64,000 bases of DNA from Shewanella sp. CG12_big_fil_rev_8_21_14_0_65_47_15 (GTDB taxonomy: Bacteria > Pseudomonadota > Gammaproteobacteria > Enterobacterales > Shewanellaceae). Shown here in pieces: positions 1 to 8,796 of this stretch. The notes beneath the pieces are model-generated. The model saw nothing but the letters and a program-made list of their open reading frames with translations, was not told where the DNA came from and did not search any database. The position numbers and the translations under genes were made by a program. The stretch spans positions 124,001 through 188,000 of the forward strand of contig NZ_PFGL01000019.1 of NCBI RefSeq assembly GCF_002783505.1, read 5' to 3'. How positions within the stretch are numbered: the first letter of the stretch is position 1; every line of letters begins with the position of its first letter.

Positions 1-634
1 TGTAGCCATCAACGTTGTCAATCGATTCTTTTATGCCATAAAAACCAGTTACTGATATTGGCGAACCTCCTTGGGTCCAAGTGACATTGTCAAAGTAAAT
101 ATCCAATTTAAAATCATTCTCGAGCACGCTTTTTATCGCAATGGCAAAATTACCAGTGGTGAGGCTGTTATCTCTGCTTTTACAACGATCAAACTCAATC
201 GACACATTTCCTAAACCATCGCCATTGAGCTTACCCTTATAGTTAATGCTCCCGCTTACATCACAGGCAACCTTGGCGTTAATGCCATCTTTATCTGAGG
301 TGTTGTCCGGAATTTTTTCAAGGTAAAGGTTAGGTAATAGCATTCCTTCCGCATTAAACACTTGCTTAAAAGTGGATTGAGATAGACTGATATCAAGCTG
401 CGCTGGTTGTTTGCTACCAGTGTACTTTTTAGTCACTAATGACTTGGCTGCCGTTTTTAGCTGAGAAGGTGTGTAGTCACTGGCATTGATAATTATTTTT
501 GAATCGGGATCTGTGTTGCCACTGGGGGGAATTGGATTATTGTTGCTGGAGTCTGAGTCAGACGACCCACCACCACAAGCTGTTAGTGACAGCGCTAGCA
601 CACAAGCTAACCCAAATTTGAAGTTTAATAACAT
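1..634 (-). CDS. Putative lipoprotein, 3' end outside window
   Basis: The frame is open from the ATG at 634 to the window edge, so only the N-terminal 211 residues are visible. The start follows an AGGGA ribosome-binding site. The N-terminus is a short hydrophobic signal ending in the lipobox LTAC (Cys about residue 20), then a glycine/serine/asparagine-rich linker typical of surface or periplasmic lipoproteins. The mature part is hydrophilic, with two spaced cysteines in a segment resembling a secreted beta-rich domain. I do not recognise a family. Lipidation is inferred from the lipobox; function is unknown. Confidence 0.8.
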   Translation of the reverse strand, partial: MLLNFKFGLACVLALSLTACGGGSSDSDSSNNNPIPPSGNTDPDSKIIINASDYTPSQLKTAAKSLVTKKYTGSKQPAQLDISLSQSTFKQVFNAEGMLLPNLYLEKIPDNTSDKDGINAKVACDVSGSINYKGKLNGDGLGNVSIEFDRCKSRDNSLTTGNFAIAIKSVLENDFKLDIYFDNVTWTQGGSPISVTGFYGIKESIDNVDGY

Positions 635-1590
635 TGTTCATCCCTAATAAAATGCTAATTCAAAAAGTTGTGTTTTTTATGATTATGGGTGTCGATATTT
701 TGCGCTGCATAGTGTATTCAGTCGACAACAAGTAAGCAACTAACACACAACAAAAAAATCAACTGGTTCACTTGTTCCTTTATCGCCAATTTTTACTGAT
801 GACTAGCAGCTCACGGATATGGTCATAGCCCCGATGTAGATAAAGCGGTTAACAAAGAAGCTATCACTCCAATATCCGCTATTAAAAACGTCCAAAAGTC
901 GCGCTGTATTACCTAGGCTTACAGTATTATGCCAAGCTTGAAGCTGACAAATAGCTCTGGAGATTTTCATCACATCACTACAGGTCATATTATATCGATC
1001 TAACACTGGCAACTTTCTGAAACCGGCTTTTTCAATAATTTATTGAAACACCCATAGTTAAATAGTTAAATATTTAGATATTCAGTTATTAATTGCTCAC
1101 TTTCAGGTTTATGAAGGATTTAGGGTAATTGAGTTTTGTCATAAAGTGACCATTCGCGGCATTTATGAATGCCTTTCACATCAGACGAGGCGGATCTACA
1201 CACGGACTTGAACAACATCCTTGTTTAACGGCCAGTTCGCCGTCCATGGCTCTAGTTCATAAGCTCAGAACCCCTAGGTTTCTATTCACCGTGTCGGTGA
1301 GTGAATGCCATGGCGAGCCGCTGCCAGTGAATATCAGCAAACGTTAAGCACCCAACCATCCTTGCCGCTTGGCTGTAATTCCTCAATACTCTTCCACCAA
1401 TAAGCCTCACCCAGCAAGAGGCTTCAAAACTAATCAGAACGGCTTCAAATTGTGAATAGGATGGATTTCAAAGTGATGCTAGGGGATTGCGCCTAAGAGA
1501 TAAAAACCTTCATAATCAGCTTTCAATCAATCGATTGGTTTTTCATTTTATCAAAGGTCACTTTCTCAAGGTCACTTTCATAAGGTAACT
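635..1590. other. Long intergenic stretch without a convincing gene
   Basis: About 950 bases separate the lipoprotein start from the DUF599 gene. Two short open frames lie here (803-1012 minus, 1165-1347 plus), but neither has a good ribosome-binding site or a recognisable product. There is an 8+8 bp palindrome with a 3-base centre at 1030-1048 (arm TTTCAATA), a small stem at about 1288-1303 (TCACCG/CGGTGA), and just before the DUF599 start a repeated AAGGTCACTTTC motif (about 1554-1580). The 1165-1370 part has a more GC-rich texture than its surroundings and could be a decayed or dispersed element. Confidence 0.5.
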
Positions 1591-2325
1591 ATGGAATTTT
1601 CGTTGTTAGATATTTCTGCATTGGTGTGGTTTATCGTTTCTTGGGCTGGCTATACCGCCTTTGCCCGGCGTAAGGCGAGAGATACCGACTGTATTGCCCG
1701 TGGTCTGCATAAGCATAGAATTTACTGGATGCTTGAGGTGATGACCCGCGGCGTGCGCGTGGGTGATGCGGCGCTGCTGGCGAACCTTGAGCGCAATATT
1801 GCCTTTTTTGCTTCGACCACGCTGTTTGTGCTCGCGGGGGTGTTAACCTTATTTGCCCAAGTCGAGCGCCTCGAAGCCGTGATAGCCACTATTCCCTATG
1901 CTACGCCACCCAATCATTCACTAGTGCAAGTGAAGTTAGCGCTATTGGTGGTGATCTTTGTGATGGCCTTCTTCCAGTTTACTTGGTCGATGCGCCAATA
2001 CGGCTTTGTCAATGTGATGATAGGCGCTGGCCCATTGGACGCGGATGGCTCAAATGACAATCTCAAAGCCTATGCCAGACAGATGGCCACGGTACAAGAT
2101 CAAGCGGCTCACTCCTATAACTATGGTCTGCGGGCTTATTATTTCTCGATGGCGGTCCTCTGTTGGTTTGTCCATCCCATCCTCTTTATTTCGGCCAGCC
2201 TGTTTGTGGTGGTAACCCTGTATCGCCGCGAGTTTAAATCCCGCGCCGTTTTGGCGATCACTGCGGCCAAAGCACACTTAGGTATTGAATATCAAACCCG
2301 TGAAGCTAAACGCCGACAAGCTTAG
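1591..2325 (+). CDS. DUF599 family membrane protein
   Basis: A 244-residue protein with four predicted membrane segments: about residues 7-25, 70-90, 110-130 and 182-208. Between them are basic cytoplasmic loops and an Arg/Lys-rich C-terminus. The N-terminal pattern (a first helix with SWAGYTAFARR, followed by a helix starting YWMLEVMTR) matches the DUF599 family of uncharacterised inner-membrane proteins. The ATG follows TAAGGTAACT. The next gene starts 91 bases downstream. No function is known for the family, so I assign none. Confidence 0.8.
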   Translation: MEFSLLDISALVWFIVSWAGYTAFARRKARDTDCIARGLHKHRIYWMLEVMTRGVRVGDAALLANLERNIAFFASTTLFVLAGVLTLFAQVERLEAVIATIPYATPPNHSLVQVKLALLVVIFVMAFFQFTWSMRQYGFVNVMIGAGPLDADGSNDNLKAYARQMATVQDQAAHSYNYGLRAYYFSMAVLCWFVHPILFISASLFVVVTLYRREFKSRAVLAITAAKAHLGIEYQTREAKRRQA

Positions 2326-2416
2326 CCCCGTTAAGACTGCAGTCTCTTGGGATTGCAGTCTCATTCTTGTTCTATACTCATCTAGTTATATTCCAACCAA
2401 CCCTTGGGAGCTTGCT

Positions 2417-2593
2417 ATGAGTGATAATTTACTTACCTTAGATGAAGTTTGTAAGTTGCTCGATAAATCCCCCGCCACCATTAAACGTTACGCGCGGGAA
2501 AATTTACTTAGCAGTATTAAAGATGGGGAAGAATTACGTTTCCCAGAGGATGAAGTAAAACGTTATTTAGCCTTTTCACAACGCTTAGGCTAG
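2417..2593 (+). CDS. Small HTH (MerR/excisionase-like) DNA-binding protein
   Basis: A 58-residue protein starting at an ATG behind GGGAG. It consists almost entirely of a winged helix-turn-helix of the excisionase/MerR type: TLDEVCKLLDKSPATIKRYAR forms the helix-turn-helix, and the LRFPEDEVKRYL segment is the usual wing and C-terminal helix. It has no effector domain, so it may be a small regulator or a partner of another protein. No phage integrase is nearby, which argues against a phage excisionase role. Target unknown. Confidence 0.75.
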   Translation: MSDNLLTLDEVCKLLDKSPATIKRYARENLLSSIKDGEELRFPEDEVKRYLAFSQRLG

Positions 2594-2691
2594 TTAAAGC
2601 GAATAGCCTAGCGATCTCGCAATACTATCAATAAGTTAATCTGGACACCTGACCAAAAGGACTTGGTGCCACTTTATCCTACCTTAACAAT

Positions 2692-3279
2692 TTAAGCCTT
2701 TAGTGTTTCCTGCAGTTGGCGATAGGATAAAAACTCCCGCTGTGATTCACCTAGCCCAAGTTCTGCGGCTAAGGTGAGGAGCTGCACCTCATAGATAGGC
2801 AACTTGGCTTCATCATCGGTCATAATCGCAAGCTCCGCAAAATCACCTAGGCCTTCGAGCCAGTCTAAGGTTAAATGAAATTCCCCGAGAAAATATACGC
2901 TGCGCCGCTTGTTGATCTCGAGTACACACTCATAGCCTAAGGTACGCAACATACTCTTAGCTTTAGCCGCATCGCTAATATTCACCGCCTCACAGCGATC
3001 CTTTTCCGGGCCTTTAACTATCCACAGCATAATGCCAGAAGGCTGCATCTCACGGATGCATAAGCTCTTGCGTTCAGATGTTAAAGACGCTGAAGGCGAG
3101 TCGAAATAGCAATCATGCTCAAGGTTATCCTCGAGCATCACCTCGGGGGATTTAGCACTTAGGCGCGCGCAAAAGGCTTCACGATCCGTGAGTCGATATT
3201 TAAGCTCCACCTCAAACTTACCGTTAAAATGGGCGTTAATTTGCGGAGCAAGCTCTGTGGGCATTAAGTTATTCATCAA
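2692..3279 (-). CDS. cyaB: Class IV adenylate cyclase (CYTH domain)
   Basis: A 195-residue CYTH-superfamily protein, the usual length for class IV adenylate cyclases, which convert ATP to cyclic AMP in the cytoplasm. The family's ExExK signature appears as EVELK near residue 23. Further charged strand motifs follow (CIREM, VKGPEKDRCE, LEINKRR, LTLDWLEGLGDFAELA), matching the acidic and basic residues that line the CYTH tunnel. It is the last gene of a cydD-cydC-cyaB transcription unit, 27 bases after cydC. A thiamine-triphosphatase activity cannot be excluded from sequence, but bacterial proteins of this size and pattern are normally annotated CyaB. Confidence 0.85.
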   Translation of the reverse strand: MMNNLMPTELAPQINAHFNGKFEVELKYRLTDREAFCARLSAKSPEVMLEDNLEHDCYFDSPSASLTSERKSLCIREMQPSGIMLWIVKGPEKDRCEAVNISDAAKAKSMLRTLGYECVLEINKRRSVYFLGEFHLTLDWLEGLGDFAELAIMTDDEAKLPIYEVQLLTLAAELGLGESQREFLSYRQLQETLKA

Positions 3280-3306
3280 AGGTTTTCACTCTTTCTAAAG
3301 TCAGGT

Positions 3307-5058
3307 TCAGCCCAAGCGACGATAGAGCACCTGATAGACGGGACACTCTTGAAGTAACTGCTGATGATTTCCCGATGCCATAATCCTGCCGCCATCGAGC
3401 AGATGGATTTGGTCCATCTTGGCCATAGCCGTTAAACGGTGGCTAATCATAAGCATGGTTTTATCCTTAGCAAATTCAAACAGTAAACTTAAGATTTCCC
3501 GTTCGGTGCGTTTATCTAGCCCTTCGGTTGGCTCATCTAACAATAGAAGTGGAGCATCACGCAGTAGCGCCCTTGCCACCCCGATACGGCGCTGCTCACC
3601 ACCGGATAATTGCCTGCCACCTTCGCCAATCCACATATCCAGCGGTTTATCAGCCGTGAGTAAGGCCCCCAATCCCACGCGTTTAAGTACATCCATAAAG
3701 CGCGCATCATGGGCGGTGCGTTTTTGACCTTGAACCACTGGCAGTGCGAGGGCCAAATTATCCCTCAGAGTGCCAGCAAACAAATAAATCCGCTGGCTCA
3801 CCACAGCCATAGACTCCCGCAGCGCGCGCTCGCTGTATTCAGTGATTAACTGTCCATCGAGGCGAATTTCCCCCCGCTGCGCCTGCCATTCGCGGGTAAT
3901 CAGTGCCAATAGACTCGATTTACCACATCCAGTAGGACCAAGCAGCGCAACCTTCTGCCCCGCCTTTATTTCGAGTGACAAGCCCAGCAGCACGGTTTGA
4001 TTCTCATTGTAAGCAAAATGAATATCTTCGATTTGCAGGGCTCCCGTTGTCGCCCTAAGGGAATGATCCGCCGAGAATAAGATGCTAGATGCTTGTTCTG
4101 TGATCCCATTAATCCGTGTTGCCGCAAGCACACAACCCGATAAATGCTGAAATGCCCCCGCAATCGGCATCATCATCTCAACACAGGCCATAGCGGCAAA
4201 CACCATAAGGGCAAACATAGGTCCGGGCGGCCTAGCATCACCCACCCCATTTGCCGCAAGATACAGCATAATGATCAGCGCCGAACCCGTGGCAATGATC
4301 AGCATGGCTTGGCTCAGCGCGGTGATCTTGGCCATTGCACTTTGGCTGCGATAGAGCGCGACTTCGGCGTCGCTCAGTTTTTGCCTATATCTGTCATTTG
4401 CACCAAATAAACTCAGTTCGGCTTGGCCTTGCAAGATATCCAATAATAGCACCCGATACTGGCGCTTAGTTTCGAGCATAGTCCGGCTCGGCCCATGGCC
4501 GAGACGATAAAATAGCAAGGGCATCACTAGCCAAACGGCGACTAAGAATAAACACAGGCTCAAGGCAAGCTTGGCATCAAACCAAGCGAGAAAGAGATAC
4601 AACAGCCCCGTCATCAACAGCGATGTCGCCATAGGAGTCAGCAGTCGTAGGTACAAATGGTCGAGAGTATCAATATCGGCCACTAACCGATTGAGCATAT
4701 CCCCGCGGCGTAACCCCTGTAAATCCTTAGCACTTAAGGGAAAAAGCTTTCGCCACGCCCAGACCCGCAGCTCGGTCAGCAGTTTAAAGGTCGCCTCGTG
4801 GGTCGTTAAACGCTCGCCATAACGGCTGGCGGTGCGGGCGATAGATAAAAAGCGTACCCCGCCCGCGGGGGTGAAAAAGTTAAAGGACTGCGCCGTGACT
4901 ATTGTCAAACCCGCAACCGCCGTAGCGGAAAGAAACCAGCCAGAAAGTGACAATAAACCTATGCCCGCCATCAGGGTGATCAGGGTTAACACTAACCCTA
5001 GGGACATCATTAGCCATTGGCGGGAGAACAAACGGATAAAGGGGATTAACACTCTCAT
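3307..5058 (-). CDS. cydC: Heterodimeric ABC exporter subunit CydC
   Basis: A 583-residue fused ABC exporter half: six membrane helices within residues 1-300 and a nucleotide-binding domain from about 340. Walker A GPTGCGKSS is at 374-382, signature LSGGEQ at 484-489, Walker B LLLLDEPTE at 504-512, and the H-loop SHRL at about 539. With CydD it exports reduced thiols (cysteine, glutathione) to the periplasm, which is needed for assembly of cytochrome bd and c-type cytochromes. The start overlaps the cydD stop by 4 bases (ATGA), indicating translational coupling. The high demand for cytochromes in Shewanella fits. Confidence 0.95.
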   Translation of the reverse strand: MRVLIPFIRLFSRQWLMMSLGLVLTLITLMAGIGLLSLSGWFLSATAVAGLTIVTAQSFNFFTPAGGVRFLSIARTASRYGERLTTHEATFKLLTELRVWAWRKLFPLSAKDLQGLRRGDMLNRLVADIDTLDHLYLRLLTPMATSLLMTGLLYLFLAWFDAKLALSLCLFLVAVWLVMPLLFYRLGHGPSRTMLETKRQYRVLLLDILQGQAELSLFGANDRYRQKLSDAEVALYRSQSAMAKITALSQAMLIIATGSALIIMLYLAANGVGDARPPGPMFALMVFAAMACVEMMMPIAGAFQHLSGCVLAATRINGITEQASSILFSADHSLRATTGALQIEDIHFAYNENQTVLLGLSLEIKAGQKVALLGPTGCGKSSLLALITREWQAQRGEIRLDGQLITEYSERALRESMAVVSQRIYLFAGTLRDNLALALPVVQGQKRTAHDARFMDVLKRVGLGALLTADKPLDMWIGEGGRQLSGGEQRRIGVARALLRDAPLLLLDEPTEGLDKRTEREILSLLFEFAKDKTMLMISHRLTAMAKMDQIHLLDGGRIMASGNHQQLLQECPVYQVLYRRLG

Positions 5059-7031
5059 TGCGCCTCTCCTTTGCGGCCATCACTATCTGTGCCATAAGCG
5101 TTGCTATCTGAGCGATGCTCAAACTGAGTCACAACTGATGTCCCATCGTGCGGCAAACTGTCTTCCTCCGCCGGCAAGGGGGCTAGCAGGTCAATATCCG
5201 CCACCGATGCCACATTTTCCCTTAGCATGGTGTGGAACAATCCAGGGCTACTGGATAGGGCCATAAAATCCCCCCGCTGCACTATCTCGCCCTTATCCAG
5301 CACTAGAATGCTATCCATTTGATCTAACAAGTCTAATCTATGGGTAACCATCAGGCACATGCTGTTCTTCATGGCGGCATTGAGGGCCGAACTCACCAGT
5401 TGTTCACTCTGGTTATCTAAGCTGGCGGTAGGCTCATCGAGGACAAATAAACGCGCCTCCTGCCCCAAAGCCCGTGCAAGGGCGATACGCTGGGCTTGGC
5501 CGACGGATAACCCTGAGGATTGTTCGCCAACGGCGGACGCTAAGCCCTGTGGCTTCGTCTTAAAAAAGTCCTTGATATTGGCCGCCTCTAACCAGTGCCA
5601 AATTTGCTCATCGGTCATTGAAGGATTGGCCAAGGCCACGTTTTCCCGCACTGTGCCATGGAATAATTGCGGCTCTTGCCCGAGCCAGGCCAATTGCCGA
5701 CGCCAATGGGCTAAATCGAGTGAAGCCAGTTCATGGCCGTTGATCTGTAAGCTGCCTTGGTAGGGTAAAAAACCTAAAATGGCGTTGAGTAAACTGCTCT
5801 TACCCGCACCGCTTGGCCCCACTAAAGCCAAATGCTGGCCCTGTTTGAGGCTAAAACTTAAGGGGCCTAATAGGCGAGTGCCATCGAGGCTAAATACTTC
5901 AAGATCCTCTGCACGCAAGCAGTCTAACGCCCCGAGCTGCACTATCCCCACGGTTTCAGGCTCAGGGTGCTCGAGTAGTATCAACAGCGCCTCGGCGGCG
6001 CCAATGGCTTGCGCCTTAGCATGATAATGGGCGCCCATATCCCGCAGCGGTTGATAAAACTCCGGGGCTAAAATCAAAATAAATAGCCCAGTAAAGAGAC
6101 TAAAAGGTAATCCCTCATTCGCATTAGGCCCAAGTTGAGCATGTGTGCCGTAGTAGCCAAAATCTAAGTGACCTAAGTAACTGAATCCAAAGTAAACGGC
6201 TAACACGGCAATCGATACGGCCGCAAAAAACTCCAGCACCGCCGAACTTAAAAATGCCATCCGCAGCACCGCCATAGTGCGACTGCGAAACTCCTCAGAA
6301 GCATCGGCGATCACCTTAAGCTCGGCATCACCACGGTGGAATAGTTTCAAAGTACTTAAGCCCTTTAACCTATCCATAAAATGGCCACTTAACCTAGCTA
6401 ACGCGTTGAAGTTTTTACGATTAGCATCGGCTGCCCCCATACCGACCAAAATCATAAATAAGGGAATAAGGGGCGCCGTCAGCAGCAGGATCAATCCCGC
6501 CGCCCAGTTAATGGGGAATACCGCCGCAAGGATCAAAATCGGAATAAAACCCGCTAGGGTGATTTGGGGGTAATATCGAGCGTAAAAGTCTTGTAAATCT
6601 TCAACTTGCTCTAGCACTATACTGGCCCAACTGCCCGCGGGTTTACCCTTAATAAAGGCTGGACCCAGCCGAGTCAATTTATCTAACACTTGGCTGCGAA
6701 TATGTTCACGTAGTCGTTTCCCGGCCTCAAAGCTTGCCCTTTCACGGCCATAGGCAAGTAATGATCGCAGCAAGATTAAGCCAATCAAGGCCATAAAATG
6801 GGGAATATAACTGCTGGCATTAATGGCAACGGACGGCGCAGCATCTGCAAGGGGGAGAAGTTTATTACCGAGAATCACACCATCGAGAATAGTAGCAATG
6901 ATATAGGCCTGCGCCACCATGGCGATAGCACTTAGCATCCCCAAGCATACCGATAATTTAAGGAACCCGCCGCAGGCTTTTTTTTGCGCCTTAAGCCACA
7001 CAAGAAGGGATTTTTCTAACGACTTATCCAT
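5055..7031 (-). CDS. cydD: Heterodimeric ABC exporter subunit CydD
   Basis: A 658-residue ABC exporter half with its membrane domain in residues 25-340. Walker A GPSGAGKSS is at 405-413, Walker B FVLDEPTA at about 529-536. The signature is LSVGQ (508-512) rather than LSGGQ; a divergent signature in one half is usual in asymmetric heterodimeric exporters. It is somewhat longer than typical CydD because of a hydrophilic tail of about 60 residues after the ATPase domain, rich in Asp, Ser and Pro. It is the first gene of cydD-cydC-cyaB; the promoter should lie in 7032-7278. Confidence 0.95.
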   Translation of the reverse strand: MDKSLEKSLLVWLKAQKKACGGFLKLSVCLGMLSAIAMVAQAYIIATILDGVILGNKLLPLADAAPSVAINASSYIPHFMALIGLILLRSLLAYGRERASFEAGKRLREHIRSQVLDKLTRLGPAFIKGKPAGSWASIVLEQVEDLQDFYARYYPQITLAGFIPILILAAVFPINWAAGLILLLTAPLIPLFMILVGMGAADANRKNFNALARLSGHFMDRLKGLSTLKLFHRGDAELKVIADASEEFRSRTMAVLRMAFLSSAVLEFFAAVSIAVLAVYFGFSYLGHLDFGYYGTHAQLGPNANEGLPFSLFTGLFILILAPEFYQPLRDMGAHYHAKAQAIGAAEALLILLEHPEPETVGIVQLGALDCLRAEDLEVFSLDGTRLLGPLSFSLKQGQHLALVGPSGAGKSSLLNAILGFLPYQGSLQINGHELASLDLAHWRRQLAWLGQEPQLFHGTVRENVALANPSMTDEQIWHWLEAANIKDFFKTKPQGLASAVGEQSSGLSVGQAQRIALARALGQEARLFVLDEPTASLDNQSEQLVSSALNAAMKNSMCLMVTHRLDLLDQMDSILVLDKGEIVQRGDFMALSSSPGLFHTMLRENVASVADIDLLAPLPAEEDSLPHDGTSVVTQFEHRSDSNAYGTDSDGRKGEAQ

Positions 7032-7278
7032 GGTGCTCCAACAAAAAATGGCTCAATTGATAGTCAAAATGCACGCGAACTTCACTCAACACAATAAACT
7101 TGCAAGGGGCTCGAAGTTTCGATAGGGACGCAGTATCGCAGGCATCTAAGGTAGATGAAACCCCATCACAGGCTTTTGCTAACAGACTCACAAAAATGAG
7201 ACAAAGATCAATAAATTCCTATGGTAATAGCACTTAATGCGGACAATCTTGGGCTGGATCTTAAGTCACCAATCCGTT

Positions 7279-8325
7279 TTATGGCTGGGCACCGTATTTC
7301 ACTAACACATGCCAGAGCAATTTAAGCTCGTGGGCCACCTGAGCACGGTTACCACGGTCGCGCCAATGTTGTGGGGAATGATATAGATCCCTTGCCGCCA
7401 CACCAAGGTGATAGGCATTCACCTGCTCGTCTATCGCAATCCGGCTCGCCAGAGATGGCATAGTCGGCCCGCGAAAATCGCTGGGGATCTGCGCCGTATG
7501 CAGCCTAAACCCCTGATGGAATTGCAGTTCAATGCCATATCTACTGCACATTTTTGCGAGGGTTTCACCAATATCTGTGCCCTTAAAACTGGCGTCGGCG
7601 ACCAACATGGCAATATCTTCATCGAGGGTAACATCCCCGTGGATCTGCGCCTCAATGTAATGGTCAAGATTGCTCGATAGGGGGCGTTCGAAGCGAGAAT
7701 GCACGGAAGCATTAAGCTGATGCCCTAAATAATGGATAATATTCAGCGGTTTAAAATCGATTTTACCCAAAGCATAGTGGCGCTCAAAACTCTCGGTCAG
7801 CAGCGCGGCGAGAATATCGTCGAAGCATGCCAGTGTGCCCTTTTCCTTGGGATTGCGATAGGAATCGAGATAGGTAAAGGTCGAGCGTGCCATCACATGG
7901 GGATGGGTCAGTAGATAACAGCTACCAAAACGTGGCGCGGGGCCATCCTGCCACATGCCCAGATCTAAGGCGCCATACTTAGGCCGCGACTTAGTCCCCT
8001 TGTAGACATTTCCAAACAGTTGATTTTCCCAGTGATCCCGAGGTCCACCTAATTCAGGCGATAACTGACCATTGGAAATATGGGTTTCGAACTGGCTACG
8101 ATACTGGCCATCGCGCAGCAAACCTTCGGCCACTGTGAGCCCACGGCTATCGATTCTATCGGGGTGAAAATGCAACGCGATACGGCCACAACTCAAGAGT
8201 TGCTTGAGGGCAAGTTGCATCTCATGCATGGGAATGTTTGACATCTGCTGCACGTTTTTAATAACGGCAACGGCCTGTTCACTGCGTTCACGTGCAAGGC
8301 GTTCAATGTGCTGTATCGCTGTCAT
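7279..8325 (-). CDS. DUF3626 family protein
   Basis: A 348-residue soluble protein without signal peptide or membrane helix. Conserved-looking blocks are ALHFHPDR (about residues 50-57), PELGGPRDHWE (about 90-100), YGALDLG, FGSCYLLT (about 133-140) and YHLGVAARDLYHSP near the C-terminus. These match the DUF3626 family, present in scattered Proteobacteria and Actinobacteria with no known activity. The paired His, Asp and Glu residues suggest an enzyme, but that is inference. It sits alone between cydD and rhlE and is transcribed away from rhlE. Confidence 0.75.
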   Translation of the reverse strand: MTAIQHIERLARERSEQAVAVIKNVQQMSNIPMHEMQLALKQLLSCGRIALHFHPDRIDSRGLTVAEGLLRDGQYRSQFETHISNGQLSPELGGPRDHWENQLFGNVYKGTKSRPKYGALDLGMWQDGPAPRFGSCYLLTHPHVMARSTFTYLDSYRNPKEKGTLACFDDILAALLTESFERHYALGKIDFKPLNIIHYLGHQLNASVHSRFERPLSSNLDHYIEAQIHGDVTLDEDIAMLVADASFKGTDIGETLAKMCSRYGIELQFHQGFRLHTAQIPSDFRGPTMPSLASRIAIDEQVNAYHLGVAARDLYHSPQHWRDRGNRAQVAHELKLLWHVLVKYGAQP

Positions 8326-8589
8326 AATCCACCTGTAATGAGGTGCATAATAATCCCTTGAAATTTTATCCTAAAAAAGAAATCGGGCCGTAGGCAAGCG
8401 TAAATCGCTTTCTCTCCATGGGGATCTTAGCTAATGCCTGTTTTTCAACTTAAGGATAAAACCATTACAACCTGTTGATTATTTTACTCCAAGAGCAATA
8501 ACTTCAAAGCAAACAAATCAACATAAGCGTGATCTTTCGCTAACTCCTGAACAAGATACTGACAGGCAGATAAATTAGCTATCGCTAAA

Positions 8590-8617
8590 TGCCGCTACAC
8601 TAATGCGACTACACTAA
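8590..8617. repeat. 14-bp tandem repeat, 2 copies
   Basis: TGCCGCTACACTAA is followed directly by TGCGACTACACTAA (two mismatches). It lies in the rhlE upstream region, in no gene. Confidence 0.8.
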
Positions 8618-8629
8618 AGGGTGACAGAT

Positions 8630-8725
8630 TTACAGGATAGACCTAGGCAGCCCTAATACTGCCGATAACGCCATAGCTGGGGAGATAAACTTTATTCGAT
8701 GGCACTTAAGGGCCTGATCCTGTAA
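8630..8725 (+). promoter_or_regulatory. Candidate structured 5' leader of rhlE
   Basis: A perfect 9-bp closing pair (TTACAGGAT / ATCCTGTAA) brackets about 80 bases. Inside it AGGC (8645-8648) can pair with GCCT (8712-8715), or GGCAG (8646-8650) can form a local hairpin with CTGCC (8659-8663). These two pairings are mutually exclusive, so alternative folds are possible. It ends 71 bases before the rhlE start. Long folded leaders are known for cold-induced DEAD-box helicase genes; a regulatory role here is inference. Confidence 0.4.
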
Positions 8726-8796
8726 GCTGCACGCCCGCCAGCGTACCTGGCCATTGACCACAAATGCAGCACAGTGTTGCCACAAGAGACCTATCT

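Larger units (their letters stand above)
8326..8796. promoter_or_regulatory. Divergent regulatory region of DUF3626 gene and rhlE
   Basis: A 470-base gap between divergently transcribed genes. It holds a 14-bp tandem repeat (8590-8617) and a 9-bp perfect inverted repeat, TTACAGGAT at 8630-8638 with ATCCTGTAA at 8717-8725, that encloses smaller stems. A further stem-loop at about 8766-8780 lies just before the rhlE start. The part nearest rhlE is therefore likely a long structured 5' leader. I could not identify a confident sigma-70 promoter. Confidence 0.5.

Noticed and set aside
803..1012. 69-codon minus-strand frame
   Set aside because: No ribosome-binding site, no recognisable domain, and it lies in AT-rich intergenic DNA; its residues (several Cys, aromatic-rich tail) do not suggest a conserved protein.
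1165..1347. 60-codon plus-strand frame
   Set aside because: It starts in a hairpin-prone region without a ribosome-binding site. I treat it as part of a possible repeat, not as a gene.
2417..2593. Phage excisionase
   Set aside because: No integrase, attachment site or other phage gene is nearby; only the HTH fold is shared.
4832..5266. Long frame antisense to the cydC-cydD junction
   Set aside because: It lies wholly on the opposite strand of two well-identified ABC exporter genes; the GC pattern of the real genes leaves it open by chance. The same applies to the other antisense frames in cydD, rhlE and hemA.
7032..7278. Possible FNR site (TTGAT) ahead of cydD
   Set aside because: Only one half of the palindrome is present (TTGAT with a poor second half), so I cannot support it.
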